A stretch of 64,000 bases of DNA from Clostridium estertheticum. GTDB lineage: Bacteria > Bacillota > Clostridia > Clostridiales > Clostridiaceae. Position numbers and translations under genes: made by a program. The notes under the pieces were generated by a model. The model searched no databases, was not told the DNA's origin, and saw nothing but the letters and a program-made list of their open reading frames with translations. The stretch spans positions 3,245,001-3,309,000 of the forward strand of contig NZ_JAAMNH020000001.1 in NCBI RefSeq assembly GCF_011065935.2, in the 5' to 3' direction. Positions within the stretch are counted from its first letter, which is position 1. Every line of letters starts with the position of its first letter. Shown piece by piece: positions 17,720 through 26,245 of this stretch.

Positions 17720-18654
17720 TTCACTCCCCCTAGTACTAAATGTTTTGTTGCAGCTACTTCTTTTAATGTTTCTATATTTAATTCTTCATATTCTACGGCA
17801 ATATTCATTAGATAATTCCCATATCCAGATTTCAAAAATGGTTGTGCTAATTGTTCAAGTTTTACTTTAGTTATCCAACCCTTTATATAGGAAATCTCTT
17901 CTAGACATGCTATATATGTACCTTGAGTGCTCTGCACCGCCTCTACAAAATTTGAAGCCTTAAGCATGGTCGCATGTGTCCCCGTATCAAGCCAAGCCAT
18001 TCCTCTACCAAGTAGCTCCACCTTAAGGGTTCCTTCATTCATATAACCTATATTTAAATCCGTAATTTCAAGTTCTCCCCGCTTGGAGGGTTTTAAATTT
18101 TTAGCTTTTTCTACAACAGTGTTATCATAAAAATATAGTCCTGGAATAGCATATTTTGATTTTGGGTTTTCGGGTTTCTCTTCTAGGCTTAGTGCCTTAC
18201 CATCTTTATCAAACTCCACCACACCATAAGAATTGGGATTTTGAACATAGTATCCAAAGATAACAGCGCCCTTATCCAAAGCTGCAGCTTTACTAAGATT
18301 TTGGGTAAAGCTTTGTCCCCAAAATAAGTTATCTCCAAGTATCATGGCTACCTTATCTCCACCAATGAATTTTTCTCCAATTATAAACGCCTCAGCGAGT
18401 CCCTTTGGTGCTTCTTGAACTGCATATTCTATTTTTAGCCCCAATTCACTTCCATCTGCAAATAGCTCCACAAAGCTTGGTAAATCTCTGGGTGTTGAAA
18501 TTATTAATATTTCTCGTATCCCAGCTAACATTAAAACAGACATAGGATAATAAATCATTGGTTTGTCATATATGGGCACTATTTGCTTGGATAGTGCTTT
18601 TGTAACTGGATATAATCTAGTACCCGATCCGCCAGCTAATATAATACCTTTCAT
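17716..18654 (-). CDS. rfbA: Glucose-1-phosphate thymidylyltransferase
   Basis: The first enzyme of dTDP-rhamnose synthesis joins glucose 1-phosphate and dTTP. The N-terminal nucleotide-binding loop GGSGTRLYPVTKALSKQ, the MIYYPMSVLMLAGI segment and LGDNLFWG are typical of RmlA. At 312 residues it is slightly longer than the about 290 usual, because of a C-terminal extension after the GNYLMNI segment. TGGAGGAATT precedes ATG 18654. It heads the rfbA-rfbB-rfbC run; the 132 bases upstream (18655-18786) are AT-rich and may hold a promoter, but I see no clear boxes. Confidence 0.96.
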   Translation of the reverse strand: MKGIILAGGSGTRLYPVTKALSKQIVPIYDKPMIYYPMSVLMLAGIREILIISTPRDLPSFVELFADGSELGLKIEYAVQEAPKGLAEAFIIGEKFIGGDKVAMILGDNLFWGQSFTQNLSKAAALDKGAVIFGYYVQNPNSYGVVEFDKDGKALSLEEKPENPKSKYAIPGLYFYDNTVVEKAKNLKPSKRGELEITDLNIGYMNEGTLKVELLGRGMAWLDTGTHATMLKASNFVEAVQSTQGTYIACLEEISYIKGWITKVKLEQLAQPFLKSGYGNYLMNIAVEYEELNIETLKEVAATKHLVLGGVK

Positions 18655-18786
18655 AAATAAAATTCCTCCATATCAAAAGAATAAAGACAAGTTATTTTAC
18701 ACTTTATTTAAAATTATACAATAATAATTTTAATTTCATTAGAGACAGCTCTTTTACTATTAAATTTACATTTTATCTTATTTATT

Positions 18787-20181
18787 CTATGACGCTCCTC
18801 TTTTGGCAAAAACCACAAAAACAGTCTTCATAATTATTTTCAAGTCTAACCACACTGACCACTGATCAATATATTTAGTATCAAGAGTAACTACTTCATC
18901 AAAATTAGTTATAGCGTTTCTTCCACTTACTTGCCACATACCTGTAATACCAGGTTTTATACTTATTCTACGCCTATGATAACTCTTATAATGTCTTACT
19001 TCATCTACTGTGGGTGGTCTTGTACCTACTAAACTCATATCACCTTTTAGTACATTTAAAAATTGTGGAAACTCGTCTATGCTTGCTTTTCGCAAAAATT
19101 TCCCAACCTTTGTTACCCTGGGGTCATTTTTTAATTTAAACATCAAATCTCCACTCATTTCATTTTGAGAAGCCAGTTCTTTTTTTCTTTCATCAGCATC
19201 TATATACATTGAACGAAATTTATATAGTTTGAATATTCGACCATTCATTCCAACTCTATTTTGATAATAAATAACTGGTCCTGGGGAATCAAGTTTTATA
19301 GCTACCGCTGCTACAATCCATATTAAACTACTCAATATTAGTCCAACTGAAGCACCAATTATATCCATAATCCTTTTTAAATATAATTGCAGATTATTTA
19401 ATGAAATAGAGTGTACGGTAAGCATAGGGAATGTTCCTAAACTTGCAACATGAACTCTGGAAAGCGTCATGTCTGATAATTCTAATAAGATCCTTGAAGT
19501 AATACCCATCTCATTACATACTAATATATACTCTTTAATTTCATTAAAATTTCTTATGGGTATAGCAAAATAGATTTCATCTATTACATGTTGCTTAAGG
19601 CTTTCTTGAAAATTAGCCACATCTTCTTTTAACTTATTTTTGTCTAAATCTATATTTTCGCCTATAGAAAGACAACTAGATACGTGAATCTTAATATTAG
19701 TTTTCTCTATAAAATGATTGAATTTTTCGTACATACTTGGAGCACCTACAAACATCACTTGTTTTATATGCTTATTGTTAGGATTTTTTAAAACATATAA
19801 AAGGGTATATCTTTCAATAAGCATGACAATAAGTGAAATTAAGAAAAAAAAGAAAAATAATAATCCATTATACATTGTTTCCTTTATTGAGCTCCTAAGC
19901 AAAGCTACTAGCAATGACGAAAATAATGTAGAAAATAAGATATATTTAAATATTCTATCATAATAAGTAAAGGTTGTTGTATCATACATTCCATTTACAC
20001 CCATTATAAATGTCCATATTGGAATATATATAATAACTACCCATAAGTAATCTTGGATACTATTAATTGGTAGAAATTGAGATGTTATGATATATGAGAT
20101 GCAATAGGCTAACATTAGACTGAGGACGTCAGTCAAAAAATGAAATATATTAAAAAATACGAGTTTATTTGAAGTATTCAC
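18787..20181 (-). CDS. Undecaprenyl-phosphate sugar phosphotransferase (WbaP/CpsE-type)
   Basis: This 464-residue polyprenyl glycosylphosphotransferase starts repeat-unit assembly by moving a sugar 1-phosphate, probably glucose, onto undecaprenyl phosphate. It has four N-terminal membrane segments, a central CoA-binding-like Rossmann domain (about 140-250), one further hydrophobic segment (about 275-300) and the catalytic bacterial sugar transferase domain with KLYKFRSMY, DPRVTKVGKFLRKASIDEFPQ, LVGTRPP and KPGITGMWQVSGR. The start is GTG 20181 behind AAGGAGGGA. It is the first clearly capsule-committed gene of the operon. The sugar (glucose or galactose) cannot be decided from motifs. Confidence 0.94.
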   Translation of the reverse strand: MNTSNKLVFFNIFHFLTDVLSLMLAYCISYIITSQFLPINSIQDYLWVVIIYIPIWTFIMGVNGMYDTTTFTYYDRIFKYILFSTLFSSLLVALLRSSIKETMYNGLLFFFFFLISLIVMLIERYTLLYVLKNPNNKHIKQVMFVGAPSMYEKFNHFIEKTNIKIHVSSCLSIGENIDLDKNKLKEDVANFQESLKQHVIDEIYFAIPIRNFNEIKEYILVCNEMGITSRILLELSDMTLSRVHVASLGTFPMLTVHSISLNNLQLYLKRIMDIIGASVGLILSSLIWIVAAVAIKLDSPGPVIYYQNRVGMNGRIFKLYKFRSMYIDADERKKELASQNEMSGDLMFKLKNDPRVTKVGKFLRKASIDEFPQFLNVLKGDMSLVGTRPPTVDEVRHYKSYHRRRISIKPGITGMWQVSGRNAITNFDEVVTLDTKYIDQWSVWLDLKIIMKTVFVVFAKRGAS

Positions 20182-20288
20182 TTTTATCCCTCCTTATTTG
20201 AAATGTTTAATAGTTTCTTTTATTTTCCTTAACATATATAAAATCTCTCAATTGTTTTCCATCACAAAAATGTAGGGACTAATATTTA

Positions 20289-20372
20289 TTATACTTTTTC
20301 ACAAAATATAGATATTACTCCACCTTCTCCAGTAGAATCTTGCCTAGGGCCGTAAACATCATCATTCCTTCT
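20289..20372 (-). pseudogene. Remnant of a UDP-glucose 4-epimerase-like gene
   Basis: A 27-codon open stretch ending at TAA 20289 reads VYGPRQDSTGEGGVISIF, a segment characteristic of GalE-type NAD-dependent epimerases (normally near residue 180). Nothing upstream or downstream continues the protein: the deacetylase gene ends 10 bases before it on the same strand. It is a small relic, apparently left by deletion or gene replacement when the deacetylase gene came to lie here. Confidence 0.55.
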
Positions 20373-20381
20373 GAAATGTCG

Positions 20382-21581
20382 TTAAATCATAATTTCAACA
20401 CATTTATCTATATTGCTTATTATGCTCACATCTAGATTGTTGTTTATTAAATTAACTTTTTTCAGCGCTTTGAGCTTTGATAACAATCTAGTATCGCTCA
20501 CATTATTGTTTGCTAAATTCAATTCTTGCAATTCTAAGAAATATTCTATGCCTCCAATATTTGAGATGTTCTTGCCTGCTAAATCAAGTTTTTTTATATT
20601 TATTAATTTGTTAATTGGTATCCACTTATTTTTAGGATTTAAATTTAAAATTTTTCGTACTTCTCTTTCAAAGTTACTATCTATAAAGGTTGCTACTCCA
20701 GCAATTTCTGCTAGTGTATAAAATTCTAGATCTATTTTTTTTGCTTGGTTTATGACATAAAAGAGGCTTTTAGGTGAAATCCTATATTTCCCAGCTTGTG
20801 CTGACTCTTCACTCCAATTATAGTCACTCCAAGCTTTTTCTTTTGGTAAAATTGAGTGACACATTATTATTAAATTCTTTCCTGTTTTTTTTGCTAGTTT
20901 GAGTGCGAATTTTATAAACATTGTGTGTGGTAAATTTATATAATCTATACATATAGCTGGAACTACTCCTTCACACTCAAAAGATGTAAGTCCTAATAAA
21001 TTTGATTGAAACATATCACCTCTACAAATTTTAAAGTAATTAGGTACTATAGCATTTGTAGTACTGTCACTATATAAACTAAATGGATAAACAAAACTAA
21101 CTGGCTCCTTAAATTTCTCTTTAGTAATAGAATGTTCTTGCTTATTCATCCAATGATTTAATGCTAAGACCTCATCTTCAACCCATCTTGCCTGTCCATA
21201 TTTTTCTGTGTACTCTAGTGCATTTTCATGTTTATAACCATGATTAGCTATCTCATGTCCATTATGTTGTAATTCCAACATGTGGTCAATTTCTTCTTGA
21301 TTATAAAATCTATTTTCGTATTCATGAAAAGCGTTTATATTAAATGTTGCTTTTACATCATAGTAACCAAAAATATTCTTATCATTAGCTTTCCCTAACC
21401 CATAATTGTACCAATGATCTATTCTAAAGCCATCATCAAATGTTAATGCTATGCCAGGTTTGTTTACATATGGAATTTTGATTTTTTCATCAATATAAAT
21501 ACCTTCGTATACTTTCCCCATTTTATTTATATTTGAAAGCATTTGAAAATCTTTAATTAATCTTTTTGAAATACTTACCAT
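20382..21581 (-). CDS. NodB-type polysaccharide deacetylase with C-terminal leucine-rich repeats
   Basis: The first about 290 residues form a carbohydrate esterase 4-like domain: LTFDDGF gives the catalytic and metal-binding Asp pair, NHGYKHE the metal-binding HxxxH, and MCHS a C-terminal His. The last about 75 residues hold three leucine-rich repeats of the short type (LDLAGKNISNIGGIEY, LNLANNNVSDTRLL, VNLINNNLDVS). No signal peptide or membrane segment is visible at the N-terminus, odd for an enzyme expected to act on surface glycan. It could deacetylate a cytoplasmic lipid-linked precursor, or leave by another route. It sits upstream of the WbaP gene on the same strand, separated by the epimerase remnant. 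LRR-tailed deacetylases are unusual; the repeat is probably for protein or glycan binding. Confidence 0.85.
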   Translation of the reverse strand: MVSISKRLIKDFQMLSNINKMGKVYEGIYIDEKIKIPYVNKPGIALTFDDGFRIDHWYNYGLGKANDKNIFGYYDVKATFNINAFHEYENRFYNQEEIDHMLELQHNGHEIANHGYKHENALEYTEKYGQARWVEDEVLALNHWMNKQEHSITKEKFKEPVSFVYPFSLYSDSTTNAIVPNYFKICRGDMFQSNLLGLTSFECEGVVPAICIDYINLPHTMFIKFALKLAKKTGKNLIIMCHSILPKEKAWSDYNWSEESAQAGKYRISPKSLFYVINQAKKIDLEFYTLAEIAGVATFIDSNFEREVRKILNLNPKNKWIPINKLINIKKLDLAGKNISNIGGIEYFLELQELNLANNNVSDTRLLSKLKALKKVNLINNNLDVSIISNIDKCVEIMI

Positions 21582-22350
21582 TAAAACACCATTATTGTTT
21601 GGATATTCACAAACATCCTTTCTTATTATCTATTTCTTATTAACCTCACAATTTTTTCATAGTATGCTACTAATTCCTTAAATACAGTAGTTTTATAAAA
21701 CATTATTACATAAAATATATTTACTGTAAAAAAAGAAATTATAGCATCTTCTAAAAACCCAATAAAGTTTGTTTTTATTAATGCAATTGCACAAAAAAAT
21801 CTTGATACAAATTATGCACATATTTCAATTATTACATAAAAAGCTAAAGCTTAAAAATAACCTATTAAACTTTTTTAAAATATTCCTGCTGCTGTTTGAA
21901 GACTTCTGTAGAACTTCGTATAGAAGTAAAAAAATATGCAGTAAATAGAATTATGGTAGTATTTCACATTGAAGTTCCGCTACAATATAATTGATTGTGA
22001 TATTCATTATAACCGAATAATTTTACTAAATCTACTATTAATATCATTATTTATGCGGTTTTATGTGTTTTTATGTAATCAAAAAAATAAAATTTCCACT
22101 ATTTTAATATGCTCATTTAATCTTAGTAATAAGGAGGGATAATATGAATTTTTTCGTCTTATCAATAATAAATTTTTTCCTCATTTCCAAGTGATCCTGC
22201 AGTATTATATACTTTAAAGAATTTCGCCCTATTTAACAAAAAAATGCATAAATTCTTTTTTTTATATAATTGTTATATATTATTGGTGTTAAATGCTGTA
22301 TAATAGATATTAATTAATAACGTTTATATATTAAAGAAAGGAAGATATTT
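21582..22350. other. 769-bp divergent intergenic region
   Basis: This AT-rich stretch separates the minus-strand polysaccharide locus from the plus-strand LytR-type gene and must hold both promoters. A TATAAT at 22299-22304 is well placed for the LytR-type gene, though no good -35 lies 16-18 bases upstream. A short ACTTCT/AGAAGT inverted repeat occurs near 21900-21930. A 16-codon frame with a strong ribosome binding site is listed separately. Nothing else was recognised. Confidence 0.5.
22144..22194 (+). CDS. Possible 16-aa hydrophobic leader or small peptide
   Basis: An optimal AAGGAGGG ribosome binding site lies 5 bases before ATG 22144, which opens a 16-codon frame (MNFFVLSIINFFLISK) ending TGA. 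The peptide is hydrophobic with a terminal Lys. Given its quality the ribosome binding site is unlikely to be chance, but no conservation can be shown here. It could be a leader for the LytR-type gene 156 bases downstream, a tiny membrane peptide, or the relic of a longer gene. Confidence 0.35.
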   Translation: MNFFVLSIINFFLISK

Positions 22351-23403
22351 ATGAAGAAAATAGATAAATTTATTAAAATGAGAAAATTTATAGTCATTGT
22401 ATTACTGTCGCTTATAGCATTGGGTAGCATTACTGCAGGTGTATCTTATTTATATATTAAAAGTAAATTATCAAATATAAAAACTGTAATCATCTCTAAG
22501 GATCCAATACAATTAGGAATTAGTCCACTTATGACACCTAAAGTAACTGATGTATCGCCTTCTCCTAATAATGTTGGTACAAGTTCTAATAAAGACGTTA
22601 AGCTTACTTCAAAAATTACTAATATACTTATTCTTGGCAAAGATTCAAGAAATCCTATCTTAGAGCGAGGTCGTTCTGACACCATTATGATTTTGACTAT
22701 AGATGAGAAACAGAATAAGTTAAAGCTTACATCTATTATGAGAGACTCTTATGTTAAAATGGATGGACATTCTTCCCAAAAGCTTACTAATGCATATGCC
22801 TTTGGAGGTGCACTATTTACTCTAAAGACAGTTAATCAAAATTATAATATGAACATAACAGATTATGTACAAGTTGATTTATACGGATTTGCAAAAATCA
22901 TAGATTACTTGGGTGGTATTTCTATTAATGTTAAAACCGACGAGATTTTCTGGGCAAATTATTATATTAAAGAAATGGCAGAATTTGAAGGAATAAAACC
23001 ACCACTTGTAACAAATTCTGGTACTCAAATTCTTAGTGGAATGCAAGCCGTTGGTTATTCAAGAATACGTTATGTTGGAAATAGTGATTTTGAAAGAACT
23101 AGTAGACAAAGAACTGTCTTTACTACTTTATTTGATAAACTTATATATAAAAACATAACTGAAATCCCAGGGGTTATAGACACTTTATCCAAGTATGTTG
23201 AAACAAGTCTAACTCCCAATGATATAATGGAACTTTCTAAATATGTATTAATTCACAGAATAACAACAATAGATCAATCCAGAGTTCCTTATGAAGGCCT
23301 ATATCATGATGAAGTTATTAATGGAGCAGCAGTTTTAGTTTGGGACAAAAGGGCTACCATCGACAAATTACATCAGTTTATCTTTGAAACTAATGGGAAC
23401 TAA
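22351..23403 (+). CDS. LytR-CpsA-Psr family cell-wall polymer ligase
   Basis: The 350-residue protein has one N-terminal membrane anchor (about 13-33), a short Ser/Pro/Thr spacer (about 55-80) and an extracellular LCP domain. Conserved LCP features are present: ILGKDSR, RSDTIMILTID (with the pyrophosphate-binding Arg and Asp), SIMRDSYV, YVQVDLYGF, and YSRIRY followed by ERTSRQRTVF. LCP proteins attach undecaprenyl-linked glycopolymers to peptidoglycan. Next to a Wzy-type capsule locus, it most likely anchors that polymer. AAAGGAAG precedes ATG 22351, and an intrinsic terminator follows, so it is monocistronic. Confidence 0.93.
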   Translation: MKKIDKFIKMRKFIVIVLLSLIALGSITAGVSYLYIKSKLSNIKTVIISKDPIQLGISPLMTPKVTDVSPSPNNVGTSSNKDVKLTSKITNILILGKDSRNPILERGRSDTIMILTIDEKQNKLKLTSIMRDSYVKMDGHSSQKLTNAYAFGGALFTLKTVNQNYNMNITDYVQVDLYGFAKIIDYLGGISINVKTDEIFWANYYIKEMAEFEGIKPPLVTNSGTQILSGMQAVGYSRIRYVGNSDFERTSRQRTVFTTLFDKLIYKNITEIPGVIDTLSKYVETSLTPNDIMELSKYVLIHRITTIDQSRVPYEGLYHDEVINGAAVLVWDKRATIDKLHQFIFETNGN

Positions 23404-23418
23404 CTTAGGAATCTGAAA

Positions 23419-23467
23419 TAAAATAACAAGTCAAATAGTATAAATGACTTGTTATTTTATTTTAATA
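23419..23467 (+). terminator. Intrinsic terminator of the LCP gene
   Basis: A 15-bp stem (23419-23433 with 23445-23459) with an 11-base loop runs into TTTTATTTT. Confidence 0.88.
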
Positions 23468-23636
23468 GCAAATTCAAAGCTTAGTATTTTTTTAGAACAT
23501 AGTATTATTATTATTGTACTTTGTTAAGTAATATCATATAATTAGGCTTGTACGTTTTAATACATATTTTATTTGTTAATTCTATATTAGTAATTCTCTT
23601 GGAAAACATAATTTTATTCATTAAAGGAGGAACGGA

Positions 23637-24260
23637 ATGTTTAATTTTAAACCAAAAGACAATGTATTTTTCGAACTTTTCTCAAAGGGGGCTGAAATTT
23701 TTAGTACTTCAGCAAAAGAGCTAAAATTACTAATAAGTGAGCTTGATAATCCAGAGGTAAGATTGGATAGACTAGTAAAACTTGAACATGAAGGAGACTT
23801 AGTAACTCATGAATTAATTGAATATACTAAGAAAATGTTTATTACTCCACTAGACAGGGAAGATATATTTAATATAACGAAGGGAATAGACAATATTACT
23901 GATGGGATTGAATCAACAGCTCATCTATTCTACATGTATAATCTTACTTCTGTTACACCAGAAGCTGTTGAACTTATTGACAAACTTGTTGCAGTTACCA
24001 CTGACCTTGTTATGGTAATTTCAGAATTAAAACATCTTAGTAAAAGCAATTTATTAGTAGAAAAAATTATCGACGTAAACACCTTAGAAAATGAAGCTGA
24101 TATGATATATAGAAAAGCCATGAGAAATCTTTTTGAAAACCCTGCAGATCTTCTATCTGTAATGAAATTAAAAGATTTATACCATCATTTAGAAGATAGT
24201 ATTGATGCTTGTGAAAAACTTGCAAATGAAATACGAGGAGTTGTAATGAAATATGCTTAG
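23637..24260 (+). CDS. DUF47 / PhoU-like phosphate transport regulator
   Basis: This 207-residue all-helical protein belongs to the DUF47 (TIGR00153-type) group, distant relatives of PhoU. The family hallmarks are the LEHEGDLVTHELIEY region and LENEADMIYRKAM, both with Glu/Asp clusters that bind metals in PhoU relatives, and LKDLYHHLEDSIDACEKLANEI at the C-terminus. AAAGGAGGAACGGA precedes ATG 23637. It overlaps the PiT phosphate transporter gene by 8 bases, the usual pairing, so it probably gates or regulates that transporter. Confidence 0.93.
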   Translation: MFNFKPKDNVFFELFSKGAEIFSTSAKELKLLISELDNPEVRLDRLVKLEHEGDLVTHELIEYTKKMFITPLDREDIFNITKGIDNITDGIESTAHLFYMYNLTSVTPEAVELIDKLVAVTTDLVMVISELKHLSKSNLLVEKIIDVNTLENEADMIYRKAMRNLFENPADLLSVMKLKDLYHHLEDSIDACEKLANEIRGVVMKYA

Positions 24261-25251
24261 TTCTACAATTATAGTTCTTGTTATAATATTAGCGCTTGGC
24301 TTTGATTTTATAAATGGATTCCACGACACAGCTAATTCCATAGCTACATCAATTGGTACTAAAGTACTTACCCCTATGCAAGCATTGGGAATGGCTGCGG
24401 TTCTGAATTTTGTGGGCGCTTTGTTACATACCGAAGTTGCAAAAACTATAGGAACAGGAATAATTAACAATGGTATAGCTACTCCCGAAATTGTAGCTAT
24501 AGCTTTAGTAGGTGCTATTATTTGGAACCTAATTACTTGGTATTTAGCTATACCTAGTTCTTCTTCTCATGCACTTATTGGTGGACTTTTAGGTGCTTCC
24601 ATAACTTCACATAAATTTGATCTTTCTGTTGTAAATTGGGCTGGATTTTTTAAGAAAATAATAGTGCCCCTTATATCTTCACCAATATTAGGTCTTGTAT
24701 TTGGATTTTTATTTATGTTTTTACTTACATGGTTATTCCATAAAGCAACACATAAAAAAGTTAATGGATTATTTAAAAAATTACAAATTGCTTCTGCTGC
24801 TTTAATGTCATATAGTCACGGTGCAAATGATGCTCAAAAATCTATGGGTGTTATAACTATGGCGTTAATTGCAGGTGGATTTCTAGATGCAAAAACCTTT
24901 GCTATCCCATTGTGGGTAAAAATTGCTTGTGCATTAGCAATGTCATTAGGTACAATGTCGGGTGGTTGGAAGATTATAAAAACCATGGGCGTTAATATGA
25001 TAAAATTAGAGCCAATAGATGGTTTTGCCGCTGAAACTGCAGCTGCACTTACTATTCAAGTGGCTACCGCATTAGGTGCACCAGTAAGTACCACTCACGT
25101 AATAACTAGTTCAATAATGGGTGTAGGGTCTTGTAAAAGACTTTCAGCCGTTAGATGGAGCCTTGCTAAGACAATATTAGTTGCCTGGGTTTTAACTATT
25201 CCATGCAGTGCCATTATCTCCTCTTTAATTGCACTTATCTTTTATAGATAG
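24253..25251 (+). CDS. pit: PiT-family inorganic phosphate transporter
   Basis: The 332-residue protein has about 10 membrane segments and both copies of the PiT signature: GFDFINGFHDTANSIAT near the N-terminus and YSHGANDAQKSMGVI in the second half, plus the APVSTTHVITSSIMG segment. It imports phosphate with a cation (proton or sodium). Its start overlaps the DUF47 gene. No pho-box-like repeats were recognised upstream of the pair. Confidence 0.95.
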   Translation: MLSSTIIVLVIILALGFDFINGFHDTANSIATSIGTKVLTPMQALGMAAVLNFVGALLHTEVAKTIGTGIINNGIATPEIVAIALVGAIIWNLITWYLAIPSSSSHALIGGLLGASITSHKFDLSVVNWAGFFKKIIVPLISSPILGLVFGFLFMFLLTWLFHKATHKKVNGLFKKLQIASAALMSYSHGANDAQKSMGVITMALIAGGFLDAKTFAIPLWVKIACALAMSLGTMSGGWKIIKTMGVNMIKLEPIDGFAAETAAALTIQVATALGAPVSTTHVITSSIMGVGSCKRLSAVRWSLAKTILVAWVLTIPCSAIISSLIALIFYR

Positions 25252-25320
25252 TCACATATAATTTTAAATATTCGTTTATTCAAAGTCCGCCACTTATGAA
25301 CTTAAACCTAAAAATGGACA

Positions 25321-25376
25321 TTGCAAAAGCACCCTCAATCTTAGGATAATAAAACTAAGATGGGGGTACTTTGCAA
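25321..25376. repeat. Long imperfect hairpin downstream of pit
   Basis: TTGCAAAAGCACCC...TCTTAG (25321-25344) pairs with CTAAGATGGGGGTACTTTGCAA (25355-25376) with few bulges, around a 10-base loop. It lies 70 bases after the pit stop. No T-run follows on the plus strand, so it may act as a transcript-end stabiliser or weak terminator rather than a classical terminator. Confidence 0.55.
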
Positions 25377-25593
25377 CCCTCTAGAAGTTTTATGGATTTA
25401 AAATTTTTTTCTTCTGTATATGCGTCTAAAGTTTTTAAATTCATTACATTAAAACTATATTCGACCACACTTAATAATGATTCGCTCATTAACCCTTAGA
25501 TTATTAATAACTTAATTACTTTCTCAATAAGATATTATATATACTCTTTTATCTATTTAGAATTATAATATCCTTATTATTATAATATCAAAT

Positions 25594-25622
25594 TAAAAAA
25601 AGAGTAGCAATAATTGCTACTC
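25594..25622 (-). terminator. Minus-strand intrinsic terminator of the structured RNA
   Basis: A perfect hairpin (GAGTAGCAAT / ATTGCTACTC, 25602-25622) is followed on the minus strand by seven T (25601-25595). No protein-coding gene lies immediately upstream on that strand for 600 bases, so it ends a noncoding transcript, or a long deoD 3' end. Confidence 0.8.
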
Positions 25623-25684
25623 CTTAAATGTTAAATTTCTTTTTTTATATTTATTACTTTAATGGATTGTTATTTTTTAATATG

Positions 25685-26068
25685 AGAGTACAAAACAACT
25701 TACCTTGCACCAACATAGATAATTTATTATATAGTTAACATCTTTCGACCTTAATTAAACAAATCACTACCACTGATGATGGTTCGTTCGACCATATAAA
25801 ATATCTACACAACTATATAGAACCTCTCGGCTGTATACACTCATTACAACACTCAATATAATCTTCGCTTGACTTTATACGATAGGTTGGAACTATAATA
25901 TAATAAATGTTATACAATATCGACTATATTATGGCTTTTCCCAACCGTATAGAATCGCCCGCTATTACAATACAAATTAATATAATAAATAATTTATATT
26001 GTAACTTTGGCTGGCATACATATTCATTAAATGAATATGTATGCTTTGGCTCAGTTGTTTTGTACTCT
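25685..26068 (-). ncRNA. Candidate large structured noncoding RNA (about 385 nt core)
   Basis: The ends of this gene-free stretch are perfect complements over 16 bases (26068-26053 with 25700-25685), which would close a 385-base RNA. Inside, reading the minus strand: two 15-bp hairpins (26044-26014 and 26004-25965, the second with a U-G wobble), each preceded by the same GCCAAAG; a GC-richer GCGGGCGA segment; a stem built from GTTGG/CCAAC and ATACG/CGTAT (25950-25877) enclosing an inner AT hairpin; a 10-bp stem with a GAGA tetraloop (GCC-GAGA-GGU, about 25838-25815); and another with a GAAA tetraloop (GUC-GAAA-GAU, about 25758-25733). No reading frame is present. A strong terminator follows at 25622-25594. 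A TATAAT at 26167-26162 could serve as -10 but lacks a good -35. I cannot match it to OLE, GOLLD, ROOL, raiA, RNase P, 6S or a group I intron; identity is unknown. Confidence 0.6.
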
Positions 26069-26245
26069 ACACTATTATGATAACCAATGTAATCTTAAAT
26101 ATACTTGTTAATTTTTTCTTTTTCAGCTACAAATAGAGTCTTTAAAATTTCGACTAAAAAAATTATACGTAAACTAATTAAATACTTTTTATTACTGTTA
26201 TCACTCAAACTTGCCACGTGGATGGCACTCTTGGTATTCTTCTTA

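Noticed and set aside
25733..25950. Group I intron core
   Set aside because: An ATATAGTC string resembles the S element, but P, Q and R elements in the right order, and a guanosine-binding P7, could not be found.
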